DNA from: DATFVA01 sp963747755
GTDB lineage: Bacteria > Bacteroidota > Ignavibacteria > Ignavibacteriales > Ignavibacteriaceae
Assembly (NCBI GenBank): GCA_963747755.1
Contig: CAVVGK010000011.1
Location: 558,001-622,000 of the forward strand
Direction of reading: 5' to 3'
DNA: 64,000 nt
Made by a program: the position numbers and the translations under genes
In this document: one piece after another, positions 1 through 7,968 of the stretch
How positions within the stretch are numbered: position 1 is the stretch's first letter
Layout: each line of letters starts with the position of its first letter
Notes under the pieces: model-generated
The model's input: the letters and a program-made list of their open reading frames with translations, nothing else
What the model was told of the DNA's origin: nothing
Database searches by the model: none

Positions 1-116
1 CGGAAATTTTTGTAATAAATATTGGTGACGTTACATTCCCTGTTGTATGGGCAATATTGGGAGCGGTGGTTTTCACTGCAATATTGGGACTACTCTCTCC
101 GAGACGAAGAACATAA
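1..116 (+). CDS. C-terminal fragment of a predicted membrane protein
   Basis: An open frame running in from the left edge, read from base 3, ends at the TAA at 114-116. The 37 visible residues contain a hydrophobic stretch (roughly VVWAILGAVVFTAILGLL) followed by a basic tail (SPRRRT). This is the usual look of a last transmembrane helix with a positive cytoplasmic end. Too little is present to name a family. It lies 61 bases upstream of the MarR-type regulator on the same strand, so the two could share a transcript, but nothing in the sequence proves it. Confidence 0.5.
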   Translation, partial: EIFVINIGDVTFPVVWAILGAVVFTAILGLLSPRRRT

Positions 117-177
117 AAAATTTCTTGATTATTCCTTTGTTAAGTCTTAGCTTCCTTTATCGATAAAATATTTAAAG

Positions 178-627
178 ATGGGAACACATCATAAAGGTTC
201 TAAAAAAGAGGTTACGGCCCTTAATACTTATATAAAACTAGTACGGGCTGTTGAATCCTTAAATCAAAGGTTTTATCCATTTCTCGCAAAATACTCCCTT
301 ACCGAAAGTCAGTTTGCAGTTCTTGAGGCTTTATATCATATCGGGCCGATGAATCAGAGAGAACTAAGCACAAAACTCCTGCGCAGTCCTGGGAACGTCA
401 CAATGGTTATCGATAATCTTGAAAGAAGAAAATTTGCAAAAAGGGAAAGGGGTGAACTCGACCGGAGGCATTATATTATCCATCTTACTTCCGCAGGAAA
501 AGATTTCATCTCAAAAATTTTTCCTGAACATCTTCAAGCTATTGTGAATGAACTAGGTGTTTTGTCCGATGGGGAACAGTATGAACTTCAGAGGATGTGC
601 AAGAAGATAGGATTGAAAGAAGGGTAG
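178..627 (+). CDS. MarR-family transcriptional regulator
   Basis: 149 aa with the MarR winged-helix layout. An N-terminal helix pair is followed by the helix-turn-helix (ALYHIGPMNQRELSTKLLRSPGNVTMVIDNLERR, about residues 51-84). The wing follows, with the family's D-R-R signature (GELDRRHYIIHLTSAGKDF). The length matches ordinary MarR proteins, which bind palindromes as dimers and release DNA on binding phenolic ligands or on cysteine oxidation. No cysteine sits in the usual OhrR N-terminal position; the only cysteine is near the C-terminus. It converges with the sirtuin gene, 5 bases apart. The ATG at 178 has no clear Shine-Dalgarno site, so the start is a little uncertain. Confidence 0.88.
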   Translation: MGTHHKGSKKEVTALNTYIKLVRAVESLNQRFYPFLAKYSLTESQFAVLEALYHIGPMNQRELSTKLLRSPGNVTMVIDNLERRKFAKRERGELDRRHYIIHLTSAGKDFISKIFPEHLQAIVNELGVLSDGEQYELQRMCKKIGLKEG

Positions 628-632
628 CTCTA

Positions 633-1373
633 TTATTTATTTTTTACTAATTCTTCCCTGATAGCAGGTAATACCTTTCCGGCTTCACCATAAAGAGATT
701 TATCCGCAAGGTAGGATATTTCCGTTTCTTCAATATTGACTTCAATAATTTGGGCTCCGTTATCCCGGGCAGTATAGATAAGAGATGCCGCCGGGTACAC
801 AACGGCCGATGTTCCGACGACAAAGAAAACATCACAATCCTTCGCTGCTTTTTCCGAAGCCTTAAATTGATCCTGCGGCAGGTATTCACCGAACCAGACA
901 ATATCAGGCCGTATTAACCCGCCGCACTCAGTACACTTTGGAATTTTTCCTTCCATAGGAAGCTCATCGTTATAAAATGTTTTGCATTCGATACAATAAT
1001 TGCGTTCAATATTACCATGAAGCTCATAAACAATTTTGCTTCCTGCTCTCCTGTGAAAATCATCTATATTTTGGGTAACAACAGTAACTTCACGAAAAAG
1101 ATCCTGCATTTCCGAAATAGCAATATGAGCATGATTAGGTCGTGATTCATGTATAATCTGCTTCCGGTGAGAATACCATTCCCAGACCATCTCAGGATTT
1201 CTAAGGAAAGCATTGAAGTTGGCAAGCTCCTCCGGCTTTAGCTTATTCCATATCCCGTCCTTACCCCTGAACGTAGGGATTCCGCTTTCAGCAGAGATTC
1301 CTGCGCCAGTAAAAAATACAACAGAATCAGCTTCCCGAAGTCTGTTTATTAAGCTTTCCGGAATATTAACCAT
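633..1373 (-). CDS. cobB: NAD-dependent protein deacylase, class III sirtuin (CobB type)
   Basis: 246 aa. It shows the NAD-binding GAGIS motif (residues 23-27), the QNIDDFH motif (101-107), the catalytic His in LHG (119), and the zinc site formed by C127, C130, C147 and C150. Y67 and R70 in the WYSHRK segment match the Tyr/Arg pair that lets class III sirtuins (CobB, SIRT5) take succinyl- or malonyl-lysine. The enzyme is therefore likely a desuccinylase as well as a deacetylase (inference from family knowledge). It consumes NAD and yields nicotinamide and O-acyl-ADP-ribose. The gene starts 3 bases after the TPR-protein stop, so it is probably the last gene of that minus-strand block. Confidence 0.93.
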   Translation of the reverse strand: MVNIPESLINRLREADSVVFFTGAGISAESGIPTFRGKDGIWNKLKPEELANFNAFLRNPEMVWEWYSHRKQIIHESRPNHAHIAISEMQDLFREVTVVTQNIDDFHRRAGSKIVYELHGNIERNYCIECKTFYNDELPMEGKIPKCTECGGLIRPDIVWFGEYLPQDQFKASEKAAKDCDVFFVVGTSAVVYPAASLIYTARDNGAQIIEVNIEETEISYLADKSLYGEAGKVLPAIREELVKNK

Positions 1374-1376
1374 ATT

Positions 1377-2159
1377 CTAATCTCTAAGATCATTCAGCAG
1401 CTGTCTGGCTTCGGCAAGCACCTGGTCATCATCCTGATCTTTCTTAGGGGTATCGATAACTTTCTTCAAATAAAATTTCGCCTTATCATATTCATCATCC
1501 TCAAGATATGCTTTTCCCAGTTCCAGGTAGAACATCCTGAAATCGGGATAAAGGTCAACAGCTTTTTTTAATTGCACCAGCGCACTGTCTTTGTCGGCCC
1601 AGCCTAGTCCCAGAACTGCTCTGGCCGGAGCCCATTTTTCGCTGACTTTTGCATGGGTTCTGCCAAGTATATAATGAGCCAGGGCCATAGTATATGCATC
1701 ACCGTTCCCCAGCTTAATGGCCTTCTCGCAGTCGTCTTTCACCTGGTTTACAACTCCACCCACGGTAAAGACTCCTTTGAACAGAGCAATCCTTCCATTT
1801 ACAACTGCTCTTCTTACGTAAACAACTGACTTATCCTTCGCTAGTTTAACCGCACGGTCTGCGTACGATAGAGCCTCTTCAAATACAGCAAGCTGTGCGT
1901 CTTCTTCATCGCCATTCGTTGCCGGCATTTTAACACCAATATTTACATAAGAGCGGCTGATTCGCCACAATATCATCCAGTTGTCCGGAGATAACTTATC
2001 AACTTTCATATAAGCTTCAAGAGCCTTCTGATTGTTAAATTCTTCAGTGTACCTGTCCCCTTCCTGTATTAGTGATTCGACTGTCTGGGCCCCTGCGGCA
2101 GCGGTTAAAAAAAGAAGCAATAAAAAAGTACTGACGATGGATTTGGTAAAAATAGACAT
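1377..2159 (-). CDS. Exported TPR-repeat protein
   Basis: 260 aa. A hydrophobic signal peptide (residues about 5-24, ending ...AAAGAQ) is followed by helical repeats. Clear TPR units are GDRYTEEFNNQKALEAY near residue 33 and GKAYLEDDEYDKAKFYLKKV near 218. The protein is probably periplasmic and acts as a protein-protein adaptor; the partner is unknown. The middle region (VYVRRAVVNGRIALFKGVFTVGG) resembles the tetratricopeptide proteins often met in Bacteroidota, which have no assigned function. It sits between the YhaM-like gene and cobB with gaps of only 14 and 3 bases. Confidence 0.7.
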   Translation of the reverse strand: MSIFTKSIVSTFLLLLFLTAAAGAQTVESLIQEGDRYTEEFNNQKALEAYMKVDKLSPDNWMILWRISRSYVNIGVKMPATNGDEEDAQLAVFEEALSYADRAVKLAKDKSVVYVRRAVVNGRIALFKGVFTVGGVVNQVKDDCEKAIKLGNGDAYTMALAHYILGRTHAKVSEKWAPARAVLGLGWADKDSALVQLKKAVDLYPDFRMFYLELGKAYLEDDEYDKAKFYLKKVIDTPKKDQDDDQVLAEARQLLNDLRD

Positions 2160-2173
2160 AATAGTCCTTTTTG

Positions 2174-3184
2174 TTAGTCGAAGAGTGATTTGCTTATCTC
2201 TTCATCAATTTCGGGAGAAATTCCATGATTGAAGAGTTCTGTGGAGACGAGACTGATGTATTTAGTCCACTTGCTTTCTGCCTTCTGGTCTTTAAGTATT
2301 GCATTCTTGTATGCATTTACCTTTGCACTAAGTTCATCTGCCTGATATAGGGTGATGGCTTCAAGGGTTTTGGGAACCACCGGGGAAGCAAACTCGAGTT
2401 TCCCCTGGTGACTTAAAATTATATGTATAAGACAGTCCTTCAGGTCTTCAGGAAAGTCCTTTATTTTTTTAGATTCTTCATTTACCAGCATTGCTGAAAT
2501 AACAATATGACCCAGCAGTTTGCCTTTGTCGGTATATTCAAAAACAGGTTCGTAGCTAAGCTCCTCGGTCTTGCCGAAGTCGTGCAGCATTGCTCCGCAT
2601 ATCAGTAAATCCCTGTTGATTTCAGGGTGAATGTCGCACATCAGATCGCAGATCCGAATTATCTCGAGGGTGTGTTCCAGCAGTCCATGTATGTATGAAT
2701 GATGCCACGATTTCCCCGCTGGTACTTTTAAAAACTTTTCGAATCTTTCACCCTGGAAAATGATCCCCATAAGCTGCTGCAGGTTGGGATCAATTATTTT
2801 ATCTATTCTGGCTGAGAATTCTTCTTTCATTACCTGAGGGTCTCTTTTTGAATGAGCAAGGAAGTCGCCGGCACTAACGCCATCCGCAGGAGCAGCAAGT
2901 CTTATAGCAGATATTTTAATCTGGGAATTCCCCTGGTATTCATCAATTATACCCGCTACTTTAACAACAATACCTGGCTTTATCTTAACAGATATCGCTT
3001 CAAAGTTATCCCACAAATTTCCGTTTAAGGTGAGAGTTTTATCTCCGAGATCAAGTGAGAGGAATTGTTTATTCGTTTTGGTAAGGCGGATTTCATTTTT
3101 CCTAACGATCAGGAAATGATTAAGTGCATCCCCTTTTTTTAATTGGTTTAATTCTTTTTGACTGAGCATATCGGAACGCTGCAA
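2174..3184 (-). CDS. yhaM: 3'-5' exoribonuclease, YhaM family (OB fold plus HD domain)
   Basis: 336 aa. Residues about 15-110 look like an OB-fold nucleic-acid-binding region. Residues about 165-300 hold an HD phosphohydrolase domain with H..HxxxxLEHTLEI, the metal-binding pair in GAMLHDFGKTEEL, and a later H in IILSHQGKLEF. YhaM of Gram-positive bacteria has the same OB-HD order and trims RNA 3' ends with Mn2+ or Co2+. The gene lies 3 bases after the UpxY-like gene, so an RNA-binding antiterminator and an RNA exonuclease are probably co-transcribed. The exact substrate is unknown. Confidence 0.82.
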   Translation of the reverse strand: MQRSDMLSQKELNQLKKGDALNHFLIVRKNEIRLTKTNKQFLSLDLGDKTLTLNGNLWDNFEAISVKIKPGIVVKVAGIIDEYQGNSQIKISAIRLAAPADGVSAGDFLAHSKRDPQVMKEEFSARIDKIIDPNLQQLMGIIFQGERFEKFLKVPAGKSWHHSYIHGLLEHTLEIIRICDLMCDIHPEINRDLLICGAMLHDFGKTEELSYEPVFEYTDKGKLLGHIVISAMLVNEESKKIKDFPEDLKDCLIHIILSHQGKLEFASPVVPKTLEAITLYQADELSAKVNAYKNAILKDQKAESKWTKYISLVSTELFNHGISPEIDEEISKSLFD

Positions 3185-3187
3185 ATA

Positions 3188-3712
3188 TTATTTGATAATT
3201 TCAATAACACTCTCCATGGGGAGATGAGCAATAACAGAACGGTTCAGCAAATCGATCGAAACAGAAATTGTTTTGTCATTTTCACTCTCCTGGTAGGTGC
3301 CCTCGACACCGGCAAAAGGTCCCTCCTTAATCCTGACCTTTTTACCCGGAACAAGGCTATTCATTACATAAAAATCACCATCGTACTCAAGCATTTTTTT
3401 AAGATTGTCAATTTGCCATTCCGGAATCACCGCAGGCCGCCCTCTTTCGGTAACACATCTTACTATTGAGTATTGTTCCAGTGCGAGCAGTCTTTCCTTT
3501 TCATCTGCTTTAATAAAGACATATCCGCGGATGACAGGCTCTGTGATTTTCTTTTTCCTGTCGCTCCATTGTTTTAAAGTAGTTACTGTTGGAAGATAAT
3601 GATTTATTCCGTTTGCCTCCAGTTGTTCGGAAGCTTTAAATTCGCTCCTGGGCTTTGTATAAAGAGCAAACCAGGATTTTATGTTATTTTCCCTGGTATC
3701 GTCTGTAAACAT
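3188..3712 (-). CDS. NusG-like transcription antiterminator (UpxY type)
   Basis: 174 aa. The NGN domain starts WFALYTKPRSEFKASEQL and includes the family hallmark RGYVFIKAD near residue 64. It is followed by a KOW motif region (PGKKVRIKEGPFAGVEGTY, about residues 121-139). The length and the LYTKPR start match UpxY/LoaP-like specialised NusG paralogues, which load onto RNA polymerase at one operon and stop early termination in long polysaccharide gene clusters. The start codon directly abuts the stop of the UDP-glucose dehydrogenase gene. That supports a polysaccharide role, although no capsule cluster follows within the window. Confidence 0.86.
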   Translation of the reverse strand: MFTDDTRENNIKSWFALYTKPRSEFKASEQLEANGINHYLPTVTTLKQWSDRKKKITEPVIRGYVFIKADEKERLLALEQYSIVRCVTERGRPAVIPEWQIDNLKKMLEYDGDFYVMNSLVPGKKVRIKEGPFAGVEGTYQESENDKTISVSIDLLNRSVIAHLPMESVIEIIK

Positions 3713-5047
3713 TTATTTACCGATAATTGATTTTCTACCGATAGAATAATATGTAAACCCCATATCCTCCATTTTGGATAAATCATATAGATTACGACCA
3801 TCAAAAACCACAGGTTTTTTGAGGGATTTTTTTATTTTTTCGTAGTCCGGGGTCCTGAATTCGTTCCATTCAGTTACTATAATTAAAGCGTCCGCCCCGG
3901 TTAGTGCATCATAAGGGGTTTTGCAGTAGTCTATTTTATCTTTAAGTATTCTGCGCGTGGTTTCCATGGCTGCAGGATCATATGCTTTAATTTTAACATT
4001 TTTACCGAGAAGAGTTTGAATAAGTTTTATTGCCGGCGCCTCGCGTACGTCATCCGTGTTAGGCTTGAAAGCAAGTCCCCACACCGCGAAAGTTTTTCCT
4101 TCAAGGCCTTTTTTGAAATGATTTTCTATTTTATGGTAGAACCTGATAATTTGTTCCTTATTTATATCGTAGACAGATTTCAGGATCTTAAAATCATAAT
4201 CATTTTCCCTTGCGGTGTTTATGAGGGCAATTACGTCCTTTGGAAAACATGAACCTCCGTAGCCTACGCCCGGGAACAGAAACCGTTTGCCGATTCTTGA
4301 ATCCGAACCCACGCCTATTCTTACCTTATCTACTTCCGCACCGGTAATCTCGCAGAGATTGGCAATCTCATTCATAAATGAAATTTTGGTGGCAAGGAAT
4401 GAATTTGCGGCATACTTTGTCACTTCAGCCGATTTTTCGTCCATGAAATAGATCGGGTTTCCCGACCTTACAAAGGGTTCGTAAAGCTGTTCCATTATGT
4501 CACGGGTTTTCTCATTACTTGTACCTACAACAACACGCTCCGGTTTCATAAAATCATCTACGGCCATTCCCTCTCTTAAAAACTCGGGATTGGAGGCAAC
4601 ATCGAAATCAAAATCAGGTGCATATTTTTTTACTGCATTCCTTACCCGGTCGCTTGTACCGACGGGTACCGTACTCTTGTTTACTATAACCTTAAACCCG
4701 AAACTCGGTTCTGCCTTAAACATTTTGCCAAGGTCTTCAGCCACTTTCAGTACATACTGAAGATCGGCGCTTCCGTCGTCATCCTGGGGAGTTGGAAGAC
4801 ACAGGAAAACCAGCGATGAATGTTTAACTGCTTCAGAAAGATCGGTGGAAAATTTTAATCTCCCGACTTTTATATTTCTATCAATAAGCAGATCAAGTCC
4901 CGGCTCATAAATAGGCACTATCCCTTTTTTTAATTTCTTTACTTTTTCTGAATCGATATCAACGCAATAAACGGTATTACCCGTTTCGGCAAAACAAGTG
5001 CCTGTTACCAGTCCAACATACCCTGTTCCTACAATAGCTATATTCAA
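3713..5047 (-). CDS. ugd: UDP-glucose 6-dehydrogenase
   Basis: 444 aa, the usual length of bacterial Ugd/TuaD. The N-terminal Rossmann fold has GTGYVGLVTG (residues 7-16), the substrate motif NPEFLREG follows, and the catalytic cysteine lies in GYGGSCFPKD. The C-terminal UDP-binding domain contains GLAFKPNTDDVREAPA. The enzyme oxidises UDP-glucose twice with NAD+ to UDP-glucuronate, a precursor for surface polysaccharides. It lies 42 bases after the hybrid histidine kinase and immediately before the antiterminator gene, so the three are likely co-expressed. Confidence 0.96.
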   Translation of the reverse strand: MNIAIVGTGYVGLVTGTCFAETGNTVYCVDIDSEKVKKLKKGIVPIYEPGLDLLIDRNIKVGRLKFSTDLSEAVKHSSLVFLCLPTPQDDDGSADLQYVLKVAEDLGKMFKAEPSFGFKVIVNKSTVPVGTSDRVRNAVKKYAPDFDFDVASNPEFLREGMAVDDFMKPERVVVGTSNEKTRDIMEQLYEPFVRSGNPIYFMDEKSAEVTKYAANSFLATKISFMNEIANLCEITGAEVDKVRIGVGSDSRIGKRFLFPGVGYGGSCFPKDVIALINTARENDYDFKILKSVYDINKEQIIRFYHKIENHFKKGLEGKTFAVWGLAFKPNTDDVREAPAIKLIQTLLGKNVKIKAYDPAAMETTRRILKDKIDYCKTPYDALTGADALIIVTEWNEFRTPDYEKIKKSLKKPVVFDGRNLYDLSKMEDMGFTYYSIGRKSIIGK

Positions 5048-5089
5048 TTAAGTCTCCTTATTGCCTTCTATTTCTGATTTAATACGGGT

Positions 5090-6583
5090 TCAGAGATCCT
5101 GAAATTTTACTCTAAGCTCGGGACCCTTCATCGATTTCTTAAGGATTTTCTTCACACCAAGGTTCTTATACCGTAAAGCAGTCTGGTCCTCCAGATCTTC
5201 AGCAAATAAACAAACCGGAATTCCTGCCGTACGGTTCTCTGATTGCAGTATTTCCATAAACTGAATTCCGTCCATCAACTGCATTTTATCATTCAGGATT
5301 ATCATTGAAGGCATTTTTTGTTTTATCTCATCAACTGCTTCAAAACCATTCGGACAGATTCTTACAGTATAGGATGGTTTAAGTTCTTCGATTACATTTT
5401 TCATCTCTGAACAGAGCCCATTCTCAAGTCCTACCAATAATATATTCTCCCTGAACAAAGGAAAAGTAAAATGAAATTCCGAGCCCGAATCAGATTCAGA
5501 GAAATACCAGATATCACCGCCATGCTTCTCAATTATCTCGCGGCATAGAATAAGTCCCAGACCGGTTCCTTTTTCTCCTCCGGTGCCTGGTGTTGAGAAG
5601 ATTTTATTTATCTGGAAAAGCTTATGCTTATTTGGTTCCGGTATTCCTTTCCCTCTGTCTTTAACAACGAACTCAATAAACTTATCGTTGAAAGGTGAAG
5701 TTTTTATATCAATAATCTTATTTTCGGTAGAATATTTTATGGAGTTTTCCAGAAGGTTCAGAACCACCTTAGAGAATAATGTCTCATCTGCTTCTATATA
5801 CAAATCGGCGGCCACATAAACCCTTATCTCAATACTTTTTCTCACTGTCTCACCTGTAAGAGCAGATATCACGTTATAGACAGCGTTCCTTACATCTACT
5901 TTAGAAAGTTCTGTATGGGATCTCCCCGTCCTTAAACGCGACCAGTCAAGCAGGTTATTAATAAGCTTCAGTTGTTTTACCGAAGAGGAATGTATCAGGT
6001 TCAGGTATTCATTTTTCTCTTCTTCCGGCAGCTTCGGTTCGTTCAGCAGTATCTCCGAGAATCCCAGGATACTTGTAAATGGTGAACGGAGATCATGCGA
6101 AAGGATAGCAATAAAATCATCTCTTGAATAATTAGCATCCTGAAGTCTCCGGATTTCTTCAGAAAGTTCAGCTTCCTGGTTTTTCAGATCGGAAATATTC
6201 TGAACGATTCCCACTGCACCTTTCAATTTTCCCGAAGGATACCTTTCTGCGTGAACCGATTCCCTGACCCAGATGTGTGTATTATTTTTGCCTGCTATCC
6301 TGTAGTCAGCTGTATACTGCTCAAAGGCTGGATTAGTAATCAGATCATTGAATTTTATTTTCAAAGGTTCAATGTCTTCTTCGTTAACCAGGTTATACCA
6401 TTTCCCGCGCATCCCTCTGAGTTCAGAAGGATCAAAGCCGGTGACAGATAAAACATTTTCGGAATAATTTATTTCCTCGATGTCCTCCTCCAGCGTCAGA
6501 AGCCAGGTAAACCTGTCCTCAAATTCACTGTAGTTTCCGGATAATAGGTCAACGGGAAGGTTTTGAAGTGTATGTTTTTCCAA
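5090..6583 (-). CDS. PAS histidine kinase with a degenerate C-terminal receiver domain
   Basis: 497 aa, no membrane segments. A PAS/PAC domain (about residues 25-135) is followed by a HisKA H-box with phospho-accepting H163 (LSHDLRSP). The HATPase domain has an N-box around N280, a DRGKG box at 309-313, and GTGLG at 339-343. Residues 379-497 align with a receiver domain. However, the phospho-acceptor Asp is replaced by Asn (N431 in MIILNDKMQLMDG), the acidic pair after strand 1 is missing (ILLVGLENG), and the Thr/Ser switch position is not conserved. Only the Lys near 482-483 remains. The kinase half looks intact; the receiver is probably a pseudo-receiver. It is the promoter-proximal gene of the ugd block. 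Confidence 0.9.
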   Translation of the reverse strand: MEKHTLQNLPVDLLSGNYSEFEDRFTWLLTLEEDIEEINYSENVLSVTGFDPSELRGMRGKWYNLVNEEDIEPLKIKFNDLITNPAFEQYTADYRIAGKNNTHIWVRESVHAERYPSGKLKGAVGIVQNISDLKNQEAELSEEIRRLQDANYSRDDFIAILSHDLRSPFTSILGFSEILLNEPKLPEEEKNEYLNLIHSSSVKQLKLINNLLDWSRLRTGRSHTELSKVDVRNAVYNVISALTGETVRKSIEIRVYVAADLYIEADETLFSKVVLNLLENSIKYSTENKIIDIKTSPFNDKFIEFVVKDRGKGIPEPNKHKLFQINKIFSTPGTGGEKGTGLGLILCREIIEKHGGDIWYFSESDSGSEFHFTFPLFRENILLVGLENGLCSEMKNVIEELKPSYTVRICPNGFEAVDEIKQKMPSMIILNDKMQLMDGIQFMEILQSENRTAGIPVCLFAEDLEDQTALRYKNLGVKKILKKSMKGPELRVKFQDL

Positions 6584-6733
6584 AATAAATCTGCTTATTT
6601 ATCGTCTTATAATTACAAAGTTTATAAATAAATAACTTTAAATATAAAAATAATCCTTCCAGTTGAAAAATAATTAACTTTGGAAAATGCCGAAAGTTGT
6701 GATGTTTTACACGGCTAAAAAAGGCTATTTAGA

Positions 6734-7645
6734 TCAGACTTCAGTGATTTTTGCAAAAGTTCTTTTAATTCCTTTATGATATTTAACCTTGGGATACCCG
6801 ATTATCAGGAAAATTCCACTTTTGCATCTGTTATTTATTTTATACTGCTTCTTAAGTAATGCTCCCCCATGCTCAAGGAAAGGATGTATACTTCCTATCA
6901 TGCAGGTACCGAACCCCAATGATTCCGCAGCCAGCATTGCATACGATGCAGGGATATATGGATCGGCGTGGTCCGAATGAGGAGAACCATAGAAATATAA
7001 CGCGAGCGGGGCATTATATAGAAGCCAGTCCTCCCCCTTTTTATTTCTTTCTATCAGGAATTCAATGAGAGGAATAAGGAAAGATTTATACATTTCATAA
7101 TCAGAATGTGAGATAAATGGCCGCCATAAGGGAAGGGTCCATTTCGAAAACATCCAGCGGATGGAATCAAGGTATTTTATAAAATCATTTGAAAATGCTT
7201 TTACTTTCTCCTTCCCCCTGAAAATGACAACTTCCACATCTGAAGGGGGAATGCCCATTGGGGATGTTACAGCGGCTTCCAGGATCTTATTGATATCATC
7301 CTGCTCAATATCTTTATCTTTAAAGTCTCTTATACTTCTCCGTTTGAACATCAGAGAATATAGCTGTTTATAATTTGCGGCAGTTTTTGCTTCGGGAAGG
7401 GGAACAAAGTCGTCCATTGTAATCGTACGGCCTTCGACTTCAATACAGTCCTCGGGACAAACAGCAACACACTGGGCGCAGCCTACACATCCGAAGAGAG
7501 GATTTTCGTCTATAGTTATTTTTCCGTTCTTCATCTGCAGCGTGAGGTCCTTGCAGACCAGCGAACATAGGCCACAATCGCTGCACTGACTAAAATCAAT
7601 TTTTACTTGAGCATTTTCACTGGTACGCGATGTTGTAAGAGACAT
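6734..7645 (-). CDS. Ferredoxin-nitroreductase fusion protein
   Basis: 303 aa. The N-terminus has two [4Fe-4S] clusters of the 2x4 type, with C21-C24-C27-C31 and C53-C56-C59-C63. An FMN-binding nitroreductase fold follows from about residue 93, with the typical RRSIRDFKDKDIE opening, the FGTCMIG segment near 245, and the closing GYPKVKYHK. Such fusions pass electrons from an internal ferredoxin to FMN. Known substrates of the superfamily are nitro compounds, flavins and quinone-like molecules, so the substrate here is open. The next minus-strand gene upstream, a reductase of the geranylgeranyl family, also has a ferredoxin head. Confidence 0.87.
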   Translation of the reverse strand: MSLTTSRTSENAQVKIDFSQCSDCGLCSLVCKDLTLQMKNGKITIDENPLFGCVGCAQCVAVCPEDCIEVEGRTITMDDFVPLPEAKTAANYKQLYSLMFKRRSIRDFKDKDIEQDDINKILEAAVTSPMGIPPSDVEVVIFRGKEKVKAFSNDFIKYLDSIRWMFSKWTLPLWRPFISHSDYEMYKSFLIPLIEFLIERNKKGEDWLLYNAPLALYFYGSPHSDHADPYIPASYAMLAAESLGFGTCMIGSIHPFLEHGGALLKKQYKINNRCKSGIFLIIGYPKVKYHKGIKRTFAKITEV

Positions 7646-7780
7646 ATTTTTCCCCGGAAATTTAATCCCGATATTTAATTACTTGAAGATATTTTTAAAA
7701 AATTGAATAAGCAACAACAATTTTGACCGGGGTGTTCCGGCGAAATTAGCCTCCTGCAAAATTTTGTATCTAAAACAGCT

Positions 7781-7968
7781 TGCTAATCCAGTAGGAGTTC
7801 AACATCTGTTATATTTTATTTCTTGAATAGTGCTAATCCCGTGGAGATTCCATCAGCTGTAATATTTTATATCTCGAATAGCTTGCTAATCCCATAGGGA
7901 TTCAACATCTGTAAACCTGTAACCCTCAGTTCTGCAGGATTCCCATCGGGAATCAACCCACATTTGTA
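7781..7968. repeat. Tandem-like cluster of about 50-bp hairpin repeats
   Basis: This fills most of the 307-base gap between the two ferredoxin-fused genes. Three units begin with TGCTAATCC at 7781, 7831 and 7884 (spacing 50 and 53). A fourth, shorter unit lies at 7936-7968 and runs into the 3' end of the neighbouring gene. Each unit has a short inverted repeat with a 3-base loop, for example AATCCC-ATA-GGGATT at 7888-7902 and ATTCCC-ATC-GGGAAT at 7939-7953. This is followed by CAACATCTGTA or a variant, then an AT-rich ATATTTTAT tail. Related copies occur near 25.8 kb. No transposase is present; function unknown. Confidence 0.75.

Noticed and set aside
7781..7968. Possible CRISPR array
   Set aside because: The units are imperfect, the variable parts between stems are themselves related in sequence, there is no constant repeat with unique spacers, and no cas genes are present.
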